Positions 34,045-44,600 of a stretch of DNA of 64,000 nucleotides are shown here, one piece after another (the first letter of the stretch is position 1; the number at the start of each line of letters is the position of its first letter). Location of the stretch: contig NZ_OLMK01000002.1 in NCBI RefSeq assembly GCF_900290235.1, positions 1-64,000 on the forward strand. The letters run 5' to 3'. This stretch comes from Streptomyces sp. MA5143a. GTDB lineage: Bacteria > Actinomycetota > Actinomycetes > Streptomycetales > Streptomycetaceae. The position numbers and the translations under genes are program-made. The notes beneath the pieces were generated by a model. It did not search any database, was not told the origin of the DNA, and worked only from the letters and a program-made list of their open reading frames with translations.

Positions 34045-35871
34045 GTGGCAGGGCTGGACAGTGCAAATCTCAAGACGCTGCTCGGTGACGTCGCCTCGGG
34101 AAGGCTTCAGCTCCCCGACTTCCAGAGGGATTGGAAGTGGGACGACGACCGCATCCGGGCCATCATCGCGACCGTGACGCTCGACTACCCCCTGGGCGTC
34201 ACGATGACGTTGGAGACCGGCGGTGCCTCCCGCTTTCGCACCAGGCCGCTCACGGGTGCGGAGTCGGTTGCCGAGCGGGATCCCAGTCTCCTGTTGCTGG
34301 ACGGCCAGCAGCGTCTGACGTCGCTCTTCCAGGCTCTGTACGTGGCCGATGCGCCGGTACGGACCGTGGACACACGGGGCAAGTCGGTCCGCCGTTGGTA
34401 CTACGTCGACATAGCGAAGGCGACCGGTTCACCGTCCGACCGCGACGAGGCGATCGTCTCCGTGCCGGAGGACCGCATCCTGCGCAGGGACTTCGGGCGC
34501 AAGGTCGTGCACGACCTCACTGACACCTCGGGTGAATGCGCCGCGGGGCTGTTCCCCCTGCGGATCGTCTTCGACACCCAGAGGGTCAATGCATGGCGTC
34601 GCGAGTACGAGAAGGCGGACGAGGCGCAGAACTTCGATCTCTGGATCAAGTTCGAGGACCAGGTGCTGCACCCCGTCCGGTCGTTCCAGGTGCCGATGAT
34701 CAATTTGTCCTCGTCGACGTCCATGGACGCCGTCTGTGCCGTCTTCGAACGAGTCAACACCGGAGGCGTTCCACTCAACGTCTTCGAGCTGCTGACCGCC
34801 ACCTACGCCGGGGATCGTGGGTACACGAGTCGCACGGGCGACTACTACGACCTCCCCTCTGTCTGGCGTTCGATAAAGGAGCAGGTGGCGGAGCGGTACC
34901 CGGTGCTCGGCCGCCTCGAGGTTGACCTCGACGACGGTCTGACCAACAGCGACTTCCTCCAGGCGGTGGCCCTGGTGCGGACATGGAACCGCAAGCTGCT
35001 CGACTCCACGGTGGGCGTCTCCTGCAAGCGGCGTGACCTGCTGGAGCTTCCCCTGGAGGACTTCCAGGAGCTCGCCCCCCGCCTCAAAGACGCCTTCGAA
35101 TGGGTCGGAGAGTTTCTGTTCACGCAGTGCATCGTCCACGCCGCGGACCTTCCGTACCGAACCCAGGTGGTTCCGCTGGCCGCGGTCCGGGCGATCCTAG
35201 GTGAAGATCTCGATACCCCGGAGGCGACTCAGAAGGTCACGCAGTGGTACTGGTGTGGCGTCCTCGGCGAGATGTACGGCGGCTCCACGGAGACCCGTTT
35301 CACCCGTGACGTGGAGCAACTGATCTCGTGGATCCGTGGCGGCACCGAAGTCCCCGACACGATCACCGACTCCCTCTTCGACCCGCAGCGCCTGTTCACC
35401 CTCAAGACCCGCAACAGCGCCGCATACAAGGGCATCTTCGCGCTCCTGATCCGGCAGGGCGCAGTGGACTGGCATTACACCGACGGCCCGATGGCTCCGG
35501 GCACGCTGGTGGAATACGGCGTCGACGTGCACCAGATCTTCCCGAAGAACTGGATACGCCGGAACCTCGACGAGCGCTACCCGGCCAACTCCATCATCAA
35601 CAAGACCCCGCTGTCGCTCCGCGCGGCCCAGGCCCTCAGCGGTGCCCCGGCCGCGTACCTGGAGCCCCTCGCGGCGGCGGCCGACATGCGCTCCGAGTGG
35701 TTCGACGATGTGATCTCGACGCATCTCATCGACGCGAAGGCCCTGCGAGCCAACGACTACGTCGCGTTCTTCGAGGCGCGTGCCACCGCGTTGGAAGACC
35801 TGGTGTACCAGGCCATGGGCAAGCGCACCACGGTCGTCCGCGGCATGGCGGACGAGGAGGGGGAGCGCTGA
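34045..35871 (+). CDS. GmrSD-type DUF262/DUF1524 protein (type IV restriction-like)
   Basis: This 608-residue protein joins the two halves of GmrSD in one chain. The DUF262 (GmrS-like NTPase/ParB-like) half has LQLPDFQRDWKWDDDRI and the diagnostic LLLDGQQRLTSLF (about residues 82-94). The DUF1524 (GmrD-like HNH) half has VDVHQIFPKNW (about 492-502) and NSIINKTPLSL. GmrSD cuts modified phage DNA in an NTP-dependent way. GTG 34045 is chosen because family members begin just before the LPDFQR segment; the frame is open 30 codons further up. Its stop overlaps the CBS-HEPN start (TGATG). Confidence 0.88.
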   Translation: MAGLDSANLKTLLGDVASGRLQLPDFQRDWKWDDDRIRAIIATVTLDYPLGVTMTLETGGASRFRTRPLTGAESVAERDPSLLLLDGQQRLTSLFQALYVADAPVRTVDTRGKSVRRWYYVDIAKATGSPSDRDEAIVSVPEDRILRRDFGRKVVHDLTDTSGECAAGLFPLRIVFDTQRVNAWRREYEKADEAQNFDLWIKFEDQVLHPVRSFQVPMINLSSSTSMDAVCAVFERVNTGGVPLNVFELLTATYAGDRGYTSRTGDYYDLPSVWRSIKEQVAERYPVLGRLEVDLDDGLTNSDFLQAVALVRTWNRKLLDSTVGVSCKRRDLLELPLEDFQELAPRLKDAFEWVGEFLFTQCIVHAADLPYRTQVVPLAAVRAILGEDLDTPEATQKVTQWYWCGVLGEMYGGSTETRFTRDVEQLISWIRGGTEVPDTITDSLFDPQRLFTLKTRNSAAYKGIFALLIRQGAVDWHYTDGPMAPGTLVEYGVDVHQIFPKNWIRRNLDERYPANSIINKTPLSLRAAQALSGAPAAYLEPLAAAADMRSEWFDDVISTHLIDAKALRANDYVAFFEARATALEDLVYQAMGKRTTVVRGMADEEGER

Positions 35872-36914
35872 TGAAGAAGCCGACAACGGCACAGCTGATC
35901 GCCCTCAAAGGTGTGGAACTCGCCCTGTCGGAGCTGCTGGCGCTGTACGAGGTGCGGGTGCGGCAGGCCGGCGTCATCCGGGAGATGAGCGAGTCGTTGG
36001 CCGCCGCCGGGCTGACGACGCTCCCCGACTTCTCGACTTGCCCGTCCCTCGCCCGGGTGCGGCTCGTGCCGGTCGCGGCCACCCCGACGGTGGCACCCGA
36101 GGAGGATCCGGCCGTGCCGGCCGATCCCCTGCCTCCGGGAGCGCTGCCGCAGCGCCTGCTGCTGGGGGACCTGCCCTCGGCCGTGGGCGGCCTCCAGTGT
36201 GTCTCCCGCGGCGCCGCGCTGAGCCAGGCCACCTATCTCATGCGCCATGAGGGTTACAACCAGATCCCCGTGGTCAGCAACATGACCGAGCTCCACGGAG
36301 TGGTCACCTGGAAGTCGATCGCCCTCATGTACGAGAACGGCTGGGATCTCACTCTGGAGAACGCCATGCAGCAGGAGTCGCTGCCGGTGTTCGACAGCCG
36401 GGAGGACCTGTTCAGCTGTCTGCCCATGCTCGTCGATCACGGGTACGTGCTGGTGCGAGGGCAGGACGGCCGAATATCCGGCATCGTCACGTATCAGGAG
36501 ATCGTCCGCCGGTTTCAGAACACCGCCCGGCCCTTCTTCCTTCTCGGGGAGATCGAGTCGCTGCTGCGCCGCTGGCTGGGGGCCCGCCTGGACGCCGAAG
36601 CCGTCCGCGCGGTGCAGGCGACCAACCGGAAGCCGGAGCACCGCACCGGCAAGGTGGAAGACCTGATGTTCGGCGACTACGTCCTGCTCCTGGACGGCAC
36701 TCAGCAGAAGAAGCCCGCCCTGGCGCAGCGCGCGGACGACAACTGGAACGCCCTGGGCCGCCCTGGACTGGACCGCGGCCAGTTCGTCCACCATCTCCAG
36801 CGCGTGCAGGACATCAGGAACAGGATCGCCCACTTCGACGACGATCCGCTGCCGGCTGAGGACATGAGGGACTTGACCTCGTTCGCCCGGCAGCTTCGGG
36901 AATGCGTACGGTGA
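35871..36914 (+). CDS. CBS-domain protein with C-terminal HEPN-like domain
   Basis: The 347-residue protein has an N-terminal helical segment, a CBS pair at about residues 105-220 (LMRHEGYNQIPVVSNM; VLVRGQDGRISGIVTYQEIV), and a C-terminal helical domain. Its RNRIAH (about 316-321) matches the R-x4-H ribonuclease signature of HEPN proteins, related to the Swt1-type. CBS domains bind adenine nucleotides, so a nucleotide- or SAM-like signal might switch a toxic RNase. ATG 35871 follows GAGGAGGGGGAG and overlaps the DUF262 stop, so the two are made together. Confidence 0.75.
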   Translation: MKKPTTAQLIALKGVELALSELLALYEVRVRQAGVIREMSESLAAAGLTTLPDFSTCPSLARVRLVPVAATPTVAPEEDPAVPADPLPPGALPQRLLLGDLPSAVGGLQCVSRGAALSQATYLMRHEGYNQIPVVSNMTELHGVVTWKSIALMYENGWDLTLENAMQQESLPVFDSREDLFSCLPMLVDHGYVLVRGQDGRISGIVTYQEIVRRFQNTARPFFLLGEIESLLRRWLGARLDAEAVRAVQATNRKPEHRTGKVEDLMFGDYVLLLDGTQQKKPALAQRADDNWNALGRPGLDRGQFVHHLQRVQDIRNRIAHFDDDPLPAEDMRDLTSFARQLRECVR

Positions 36915-37074
36915 GCAGTGGTCGAAAGCGGGTCCCGCTCCTGACCGGCTCCGCGTCCGCCGATGTCAGAGGGCGAGAACCCGATGACGGCACTCCGACC
37001 CAGCGATAGGGTGAACCTTCGGTAAAAGTGTGACGTGCCCGGACAGGTGGGCACGAGAGGGTGGCGCGGCATAG

Positions 37075-38328
37075 ATGACTGAGGTGCCCACGCAGATCGG
37101 CCGGTACACGGTTGAGCGCGAGCTGGGCGCGGGGGGCATGGGACAGGTCTATCTGGCCTACTCACCCGGCGGCGACCCGGTCGCGGTGAAGGTGATCAGG
37201 AACGACAGACTCGATCAAGCGACCCGAGCGCGCTTCGAGCGAGAGGCGTTGATCGCCCGGACGGTCGTCGGAACCAACCGGGTGGCCCGTTTCCTCGACG
37301 CCGACCCCTACGCCGACGAGCCGTGGATGGCAGTCGAGTATGTGCCCGGGCTGACCGTCCACGAGCAGGTGGAGAGGGCAGGAACCCTCCCGGTGCCGCT
37401 CGTCGCCAGTCTCGGCGCGCTGCTCGCCGAGGGCCTGGAGGCGGTGCACTCCGTCGATCTGCTGCACCGCGACCTCAAGCCGCAGAACGTGATGCTCGGC
37501 GAGTACGGCCCGATCCTGATCGACTTCGGGCTGGGCGCGTTCATGGACGCGGGCAGGGACACCCTCACGCACGACGGCATGATCATCGGCACGGTCCGCT
37601 GCATGCCGCCGGAGCAGGCGCTCGGCCGCTCCCGGGTGAAGGCTCCGGCCGACGTGTACGGCCTGGGCACGGTCCTGCTGTACGCGGCGACCGGCCACTA
37701 CCCGTACGACGGACGCGGCTGGCCGGCGATCGTCGCCCAGGTGACCGACGAGACCCAGCCGCCGGACCTCTCCGGGCTCCCCGAGGCCCTCGTCCCGTTG
37801 GTCACGGCGATGCTCGCCCATGCCCCGGAGGACCGGCCCGCGCTCGCGGAGGTCACCGACCAGTGCGTGGCACTGATGAGGGGCGCGGGGTTCGCACCCG
37901 TACAGGCGCGGTACGCCCTGATCGACAGCGTGGCTCCCTTCGGCACAGCGGAGGGCCGCACCGGCCCCTCGCCGACGGTGTGGGAGCGCATCGCCGTGCA
38001 GTACGGCGACGCGCTCGACGTGCACACGCAGGTCGTGGACGAGGACGGTGTCGACAGTCCACTGGACCGCCCCGCCCGCCCCGACCTGTCCGAGAACGGG
38101 GACGGGGACGGGGACGGGGAGGAGTCCAGCGCCTCCGGAGCGGAACGGGCGGACGAGGCCCCCACCGGGTCCGCGGCCGTGTCGTCGGGCGGCGCGGATC
38201 GTACCGATGCCTCCCGTTCCGTCGAGCGGATGCCCGTCGAGCCGCCCCGCAGGCCCGGCCGGAAGCCGGCATCGCAGAAGGTGGCCGAGGAGCTGAGAGC
38301 CCGGTACGCGATGCAACCGGCCCTGTGA
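37075..38328 (+). CDS. Soluble Ser/Thr protein kinase
   Basis: The 417-residue protein has a complete Hanks-type kinase domain (residues 8-270): glycine loop ELGAGGMGQVYLA, Lys in VAVKVIRN, catalytic loop LHRDLKPQNVM, and LIDFGLGAF. No membrane helix or PASTA domain follows. The tail is disordered, with an acidic Asp/Gly run and a basic end (RRPGRKPASQKVAEELRARY) that could contact DNA or a partner. It lies 160 bp after the CBS-HEPN gene and 96 bp before the SNF2 helicase gene on the same strand. A kinase (PglW) also accompanies the Streptomyces Pgl phage-defence system, so a role in the neighbouring system is plausible but not proven. Confidence 0.9.
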   Translation: MTEVPTQIGRYTVERELGAGGMGQVYLAYSPGGDPVAVKVIRNDRLDQATRARFEREALIARTVVGTNRVARFLDADPYADEPWMAVEYVPGLTVHEQVERAGTLPVPLVASLGALLAEGLEAVHSVDLLHRDLKPQNVMLGEYGPILIDFGLGAFMDAGRDTLTHDGMIIGTVRCMPPEQALGRSRVKAPADVYGLGTVLLYAATGHYPYDGRGWPAIVAQVTDETQPPDLSGLPEALVPLVTAMLAHAPEDRPALAEVTDQCVALMRGAGFAPVQARYALIDSVAPFGTAEGRTGPSPTVWERIAVQYGDALDVHTQVVDEDGVDSPLDRPARPDLSENGDGDGDGEESSASGAERADEAPTGSAAVSSGGADRTDASRSVERMPVEPPRRPGRKPASQKVAEELRARYAMQPAL

Positions 38329-38424
38329 CATGCGGCGAGCAGGCAGGTCGGTCATGTGGAGACCGACGGGGCGCGTCGGCACTCGCGGCGGGCGAGGACA
38401 CCGGGAAGCGGCAGTAGGAACGGT

Positions 38425-41400
38425 ATGCGGGACGTCAGGGACGATGAAGGAACGGAGCGGTTCGTGAGCGGTGCGGGGGCGGTCGACGGCACGACGTCGA
38501 TGAACCAGGGGACCTTCGATTCGGTGGACGGCTCGATGGTCCGCGAGCGGACCGCACCGGTCGCTCCGTCCGATGCCGGGCCGCGCTCGCGCCGCCCCGG
38601 TTTCGCCCCCGGTTCCCAGGTCGTGGTGCGCGACGAGCAGTGGCTGGTCAAGAAGGTCGCCGACACCAAGTACGACGGCTGGATGGTCGAGGTCACCGGC
38701 GTCTCCGCCCTGGTGCGCGGTATGGACGCCGTCTTCTACGACAAGCTGGACCACATCGAGCCGATCGACCCCGACAAGACCCGCCTGGTCGCCGACTCCT
38801 CGCCGAACCACCGCAAGGCGCGCCTCTACCTGGAGGCCGTCATCCGCAAGACCGCGCTGCCCCAGACCGAGCACGGGCTCGCGCTGGTCGGCAACTTCCT
38901 CATGGACCAGCAGACGCACCAGCTGCGCCCCGCCGAGCTGGCCCTGTCGAAGGAGAACCCCCAGCCACGCGTGCTCATCGCGGACGTGGTGGGTCTGGGC
39001 AAGACCCTGGAGATCGGCATCCTGCTGGCCGAGCTGATCCGCCGGGGCCGCGGCGAGCGCATCCTCGTGGTCACCCCGGCGCACGTCCTGGAACAGTTCC
39101 AGCGTGAGCTGTGGACCCGCTTCTCCATCCCGCTCGTCCGCCTCGACTCCACCGGCATCCAGCGCATCCAGCAGGACATCCCGGCCGGCCGGAACCCGTT
39201 CGCCTACTTCAAGCGGGCGATCATCTCCGTGGACACCCTCAAGAGCGACGTCTACGCCCACCACCTGGAGAACACCGAGTGGGACGCCGTCGTCATCGAC
39301 GAGTCGCACAACCTGGTCAACCGGGGCACGAAGAACAACGGCCTGGCCCGCCTCCTCGCCCGCCGCAGCGACGCCTTCGTGCTGGCCTCCGCCACTCCTC
39401 ACAACGGGGACGCCGAGTCCTTCGCCGAGCTGATCGGCATGCTGGACGAGGCGGCGATCGCCGATTCGTCGTCGTACGACGTGAAGGACCTGGGGCACCT
39501 ATACATCCGCCGCACCAAGACGGACCGCGAGGTACGCGACTCCCTTAAGGGCGAATGGGCGGACCGCGGCCCGTCCTGCCCCGTGCTCGCCAAGGCGACC
39601 GCGAAGGAGGAGGCGGTCCTGGAGGAGCTCGCCGCGCGCTGGATCCCGCGAGACCCGGCGGCCTCCTCCGTGTGCGTGGACTCGATGGTCGCCTACAACC
39701 TGCTGAAGGCGTTCCTCTCCTCCCACCGCGCCTTCCAGGTCTCTGTCGCCGCCCGGACCAAGACCCTCGAGAAGCCCCTGAAGGGCCGCAAGGGCCAGGA
39801 CCCCGCCCAGCTCGAGGCGGCGCGACAGATCGAGCGGAAGGCGATCGTCGACCTGGCCCGGCTCGCGAACGACCTCGGCGACGACGACTCCTCCAAGCTC
39901 GAAGCCCTGATCGAAGTCCTCAAGGAAATCGGTGTCAAGCCCGGTTCGGACACCCGTGTCGTGGTCTTCTCCGAGCGCATCCCCACCCTGAAGTGGCTGG
40001 CGGAGACCGTCCCGGAGCGGCTCGGCTTCCCGCGGACGACGAAGCTGGAACAAGCCGAGGAGGACTCCAAGCCCTGGAAGGCGTACGGCGGGGTCGTCGA
40101 GGTCATGCACGGCGACGCCACCGGTGAGGAGGAGCAGCAGCGCATCGTCGAGGAGTTCGGGCTGGCCACGAAGCCCGTCCGGCTCCTGTTCACCGGCGAC
40201 GTGGCCTCCGAGGGCGTCAACCTGCACCAGCAGTGCAGCGAGTTGATCCATTACGACCTCCCGTGGTCGCTGATCCGCATCGAACAGCGCAACGGCCGCA
40301 TCGACCGGTACGGGCAGAAGAAGAACCCCCGGTTCCGGGCCCTGGTGCTGACCAGCGACGTCGAGTGGCGCACGGACGATGCAACCGGCGAGCCCCTGCC
40401 GCTCGACGACCGCCTCGTCGGCGCCAAGCTGCTCGCCCGCGAGGAGGAGGCGCACCGCATCGAGGGCACCGCGGAAGCGGTCACCGGGATCTACAAAGCG
40501 AAGGACGAAGAGGACCGGCTCACCCGCGACCTCATCGCCGGCCGCACCGTCGAGGAGTCGATCAAGCAGTCGTCGTCGACGGCGGGCGGCGGAGTAAAGG
40601 CCATGCTGGCCAAGGCGATGGGCAACGTGGGGGCGAAGAAGCCGACGGACGACGTGCCGCGCGCCACCGTGCCCAGCCTGTTCGGCACGGTCGGTAGCAC
40701 CACCGCCACCTCCGACTACTTCGACGAGGCCCTCCGCCAGGTCTGCCACCCCATCAGCCCCGACATCGCCCTCAAGCTCCGGCGCGAAGGGGACGGAACC
40801 ATCGCCTTCCAGCCGCCGCCGGACCTCCTCCATCGGCTGAAGGCCCTGCCCAAGTCCTATCTGACCGAGCAGGAGATCCTCCCCACGGCGAACAGGGAGG
40901 CGCGCATCCGCCTCACCTTCGACAAGGGCCTCGCCGCCCAGCGCCTGAAGGTGGCCCGCGAGGAGTCCGACAGCCAGTGGCCGAACGTCAGCTACGTCTC
41001 CGACGTGCACCCCGTCCTGGACTGGGTCACCGACAAGGCGCTCGCCGCGCTCCGCCACGACGAGGCGTTCGTGCTCGCCTTCGACCCGGACCTCGACAAG
41101 GCGGCCGACATCGATCCGGAGCTGCCCGCCGCGCTCGCCGGCCCGGTCTACCTCCTCCAGGGCATCTACTCGAACAAGGCCGGACGTCCCACCGTCGTCG
41201 AGTGGATGGCCGTCACCGGCCTGCCCGACGCACCGCGCACCTACCGCATGGACAACGCCTTCCTCGCCGCCTGCCGGGTCGGCCCGAGCATGCCGGGGCG
41301 TGCCGCCCCGGTGAACAAGGACGCCCTCCAGCGCTGGGTGCCGGCCGCGGTCGGTGAGGCTCGCCGGTTCCTGGCCGGACGTGAGGCCGCGTACACGCAG

Positions 41401-41679
41401 CAGATCGAAGCCGTGCTCGCGCCGTTCGAGAAGCGCGTCACCGAGTGGAAGCAGGCCGCGCTGTTCACCGCGGAGGCCCGCCGCTCCCAGAAGAAGAAGA
41501 ACGACGTGAACCTCACGGCCGACCGGCGCCGGACGCTGATCCGCTCCCTGCGGACCTCGGGTGCCCCGCTGCTGCGGCTCCTGGCCGTCCTCGAACCGCT
41601 GGCCGCCATCCCCGTACCGCCCACCACCGGGTCCGCCGCGACCGACCTGCCCGACGCCGGAGAGACGACCGCCCGATGA
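38425..41679 (+). CDS. SNF2-family helicase, DrmD-like
   Basis: This 1084-residue translocase has two RecA lobes: Walker A ADVVGLGKTLEIGI (about residues 186-199), DESH box VVIDESHNL (about 289-297), LASATPHNG, and the second-lobe signature IRIEQRNGRIDRYGQ (about 616-630). EGVNLHQQCSELIHYDLPWS precedes it. This set matches the SNF2-like helicase DrmD of class 1 DISARM. ATG 38425 (TAGGAACGGT before it) is preferred; GTG 38464 with AAGGAACGGAG is an alternative. Its stop overlaps the methyltransferase start (ATGA), beginning a four-gene coupled operon. It probably tracks on DNA for the methylase or nuclease. Confidence 0.88.
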   Translation: MRDVRDDEGTERFVSGAGAVDGTTSMNQGTFDSVDGSMVRERTAPVAPSDAGPRSRRPGFAPGSQVVVRDEQWLVKKVADTKYDGWMVEVTGVSALVRGMDAVFYDKLDHIEPIDPDKTRLVADSSPNHRKARLYLEAVIRKTALPQTEHGLALVGNFLMDQQTHQLRPAELALSKENPQPRVLIADVVGLGKTLEIGILLAELIRRGRGERILVVTPAHVLEQFQRELWTRFSIPLVRLDSTGIQRIQQDIPAGRNPFAYFKRAIISVDTLKSDVYAHHLENTEWDAVVIDESHNLVNRGTKNNGLARLLARRSDAFVLASATPHNGDAESFAELIGMLDEAAIADSSSYDVKDLGHLYIRRTKTDREVRDSLKGEWADRGPSCPVLAKATAKEEAVLEELAARWIPRDPAASSVCVDSMVAYNLLKAFLSSHRAFQVSVAARTKTLEKPLKGRKGQDPAQLEAARQIERKAIVDLARLANDLGDDDSSKLEALIEVLKEIGVKPGSDTRVVVFSERIPTLKWLAETVPERLGFPRTTKLEQAEEDSKPWKAYGGVVEVMHGDATGEEEQQRIVEEFGLATKPVRLLFTGDVASEGVNLHQQCSELIHYDLPWSLIRIEQRNGRIDRYGQKKNPRFRALVLTSDVEWRTDDATGEPLPLDDRLVGAKLLAREEEAHRIEGTAEAVTGIYKAKDEEDRLTRDLIAGRTVEESIKQSSSTAGGGVKAMLAKAMGNVGAKKPTDDVPRATVPSLFGTVGSTTATSDYFDEALRQVCHPISPDIALKLRREGDGTIAFQPPPDLLHRLKALPKSYLTEQEILPTANREARIRLTFDKGLAAQRLKVAREESDSQWPNVSYVSDVHPVLDWVTDKALAALRHDEAFVLAFDPDLDKAADIDPELPAALAGPVYLLQGIYSNKAGRPTVVEWMAVTGLPDAPRTYRMDNAFLAACRVGPSMPGRAAPVNKDALQRWVPAAVGEARRFLAGREAAYTQQIEAVLAPFEKRVTEWKQAALFTAEARRSQKKKNDVNLTADRRRTLIRSLRTSGAPLLRLLAVLEPLAAIPVPPTTGSAATDLPDAGETTAR

Positions 41680-44600
41680 GCACCGACTTCGACTCCTTCT
41701 CCAACCGCGGCGAGTACCTGTCCGCCCACTACTTCGCCGAGCAGCTCGCCGACGGCCTGAAGAAGGGCGTGTTCGCGGCCTGGTCGGACCGCGAGTCCGA
41801 CGAGAACGACAAGCGCCCCACACCGCGCGTCGCCCTGCGCGGCCTGCGCTCCGTCTACCTCGACGAGAAGTACCGGGGGTTCTTCGCCGAGCAGGCCAAG
41901 GCGGACGCGGAGGACGACGAGCACCCCGACAAGGAGGGCTTCGAGGAGCGCCTCAACACCTACAAGGACGAGGAGTGGCGCGGGCGCGTCGCCGAGTGGC
42001 ACCGCAAGGTGCTCACCGCCCTCGGCTACCCGGGGGCCGACGCCGAGACCGATGGTCCTCGCGAACTGACCGTCCACCGCGCCGGACGCGACCACACGGT
42101 CAAGGTCGCCTGGCACGGAGACGGCATCGTCGCCGTCGACTGCGGCTGGTCCGCGAGCAACGACACCGCCCTGGACGCCGAGGGCTACGGCCGTCTGCTC
42201 CACCCGCTGCGGACGGTGGGCAACGGCGAGACCTACGAGTCGGGCCACGCGCTCGCCACCTGGCTGTTCCAGAGCGAACTGGGCGGCGAGGGCGGCAGCG
42301 CCCCGCGCTTCGTCCTGCTGCTCTGCGGCGGCGTCATCGTCCTCGCCGACCGGCAGGCGTGGGGCGAGGGCCGCTACCTCGCCGCCAACCTCGACGCGGC
42401 CCTGGAGCGCTACGACCGCCGCCAGACCGGTGAACTCGCCACCATCGCCGGTCTGTTCAGCCACGACGCGCTCGCCCCGGCCGAGGACGGCAAGGGCCCC
42501 GCCATCGACGCCCTGGTCAAGGCGTCCCGGGACAACGCGGTCGGGGTCTCCGGCGAGCTGCGTCAGGGTCTCCAGAAGTCCGTCGAGATCATCGCCAACG
42601 AGGTCCTGGTCCGACTCGAGGAGGCAGGTCTCGTACCGCGCGACCTCGAAAAGCCGGGGGAGCCCTTCGCCCGGCAGCTCACCCGCGAGGCGCTGCGCTA
42701 CCTGTACCGCATCCTGTTCCTCCTGTACGCCGAGGCCCGCCCCGAACTGGGCATCCTCCCGGCCGACGACGGTACCTACGAGGCCGGCTACTCGGTGGCC
42801 CGCCTGCGCGAGATCGTCGAGCGGGACGCCCAGCTCACGGACGAGACCGCCCGCAACGGCACCCACCTGCACGACTCCCTCGACCTCCTCTTCAACAAGG
42901 TCAACTACGGACACCGTGAGTACGGCACCGAACCGTGGGACGAGCTGGACGGCGACGACGCCGAGACCCGCAAGAAGAAGGCCAAGCAGCGCAGCGAGGG
43001 ACGCGGCCTGCGCTTCGAACCGCTGCGGAGTGAACTCTTCGAACCGGCGGCGGTGACGCTCATCGGCCGCGGCACCCGCGACCCGCGCCGCGACGAGGAC
43101 AGCCCCGAGGGCCCGGCCTGGCTCGATCTGCGTCTGCGCAACAGCGCCCTGCACGAGGTGCTGCGCCTGCTGACCATGAAGAAGGCCAAGCGGCGCGGTG
43201 AGCGCGGCGGCTTCATCTCGTACCGCAACCTCGGCATCAACCAGCTCGGCGCGGTCTACGAGGGCCTGATGTCGTACACCGGCATCATCGCCGAGGAGGA
43301 GCTGTCAGAGGTCGCCAAGGGCGGCGACCCGGAGAAGGGGTCGTGGCTCGTCCCCTCGCACCGGCTCAAGGAGTACGACGAGAAGACCTGGGTCCAGTAC
43401 GACGAGCGGGACCGCGAGGAGAAGGGCCTGCGCGGGCCGAAGAAGTACCCGGCGGGGACGTTCGTCTATCGCCTCGCCGGACGTGACCGGGAGACCTCCG
43501 CCTCGTACTACACCCCCGAGTCGCTGACGAAGGTCACCGTCGAACTGGCCCTGAAGCACCGCCTGGACCAGGAGAAGGACGAGGCCGGGAACGTCATCAA
43601 GACCCGGGCTTCGGAGCTGCTGAAGTACCGCATCTGCGAGCCGGCGCTCGGTTCCGGGGCGTTCCTCAACGAGGCGATCAACCAGGTCGCCGAGGAGTAT
43701 CTGCGGCGGCGGCAGGACGAGTTGGGCCGGTCGATTCCGACCGCACAGGCGCTGACGGAAAAGCAGAAGGTCAAGGCGTACATCGCGCTGCACAACGCGT
43801 ACGGCGTGGACCTGAACCGGACGGGTGTGGAGCTGGCGGAGGTCTCGCTGTGGCTCAACACCATGCATCCGGGGATGCGGGCGCCATGGTTCGGGCTGCA
43901 CCTGCGGCGGGGTAACTCGCTGATTGGGGGGCGGCGGGCGGTGTATGCGGCGGGGGACGTCTCGCCGCAGAAGGGTAAGCCGCGCTGGCTGGTGGACAAG
44001 GACACCCTGTCCCCCACCCGACTGCCGTTCCGCGACAACGAGGCTGGCGGGCAGGAACTGCCGCTGCCGGAAGGTGCGGTGCACCAGTTCCTGTTGCCGA
44101 CGCCGGGCTGGGCGGCGGTGACGCGGGCGGGCGGTGATGCGAAGAAGCTGCTCGGGCAGTTGGCCGGGGACGGCGTGGAGCAGTTGAAGGAGTGGAAGAA
44201 GGGCGTCCTCCAGAAGCCGGAGAGGAAGTACACGCAGGCCGGCACGCCGAGGGTCGACCGGAAGACCGGTGACGAGGCCGCCTCGCAGTACACGCGGCTG
44301 CGGGACGCTGCGCGGCGCGCGGAGTTCCTGTGGAAGCTCGTCGTCAAGCGGATGGAGCTGTCGGAGCGGGAGATCGCCCGCAGCATCGACGTCTGGGAAG
44401 CCGACCCGAAGAGCGAGGAGTTCGCCTTCCTGCGCCGGGCCGAGACTGGCGCTGCGACGCGGCTGTCGAAGGAGAAGGTTTACACGGACCTGTTCAACGC
44501 CGTGGACACGCCGTACTGGCGGCTGAAGCAGGTGATGGACGCCTGGTGCGCGTTGTGGTTCTGGCCGGTGGACAAGGTCGGTCTGCTGGATGGTACGGAC

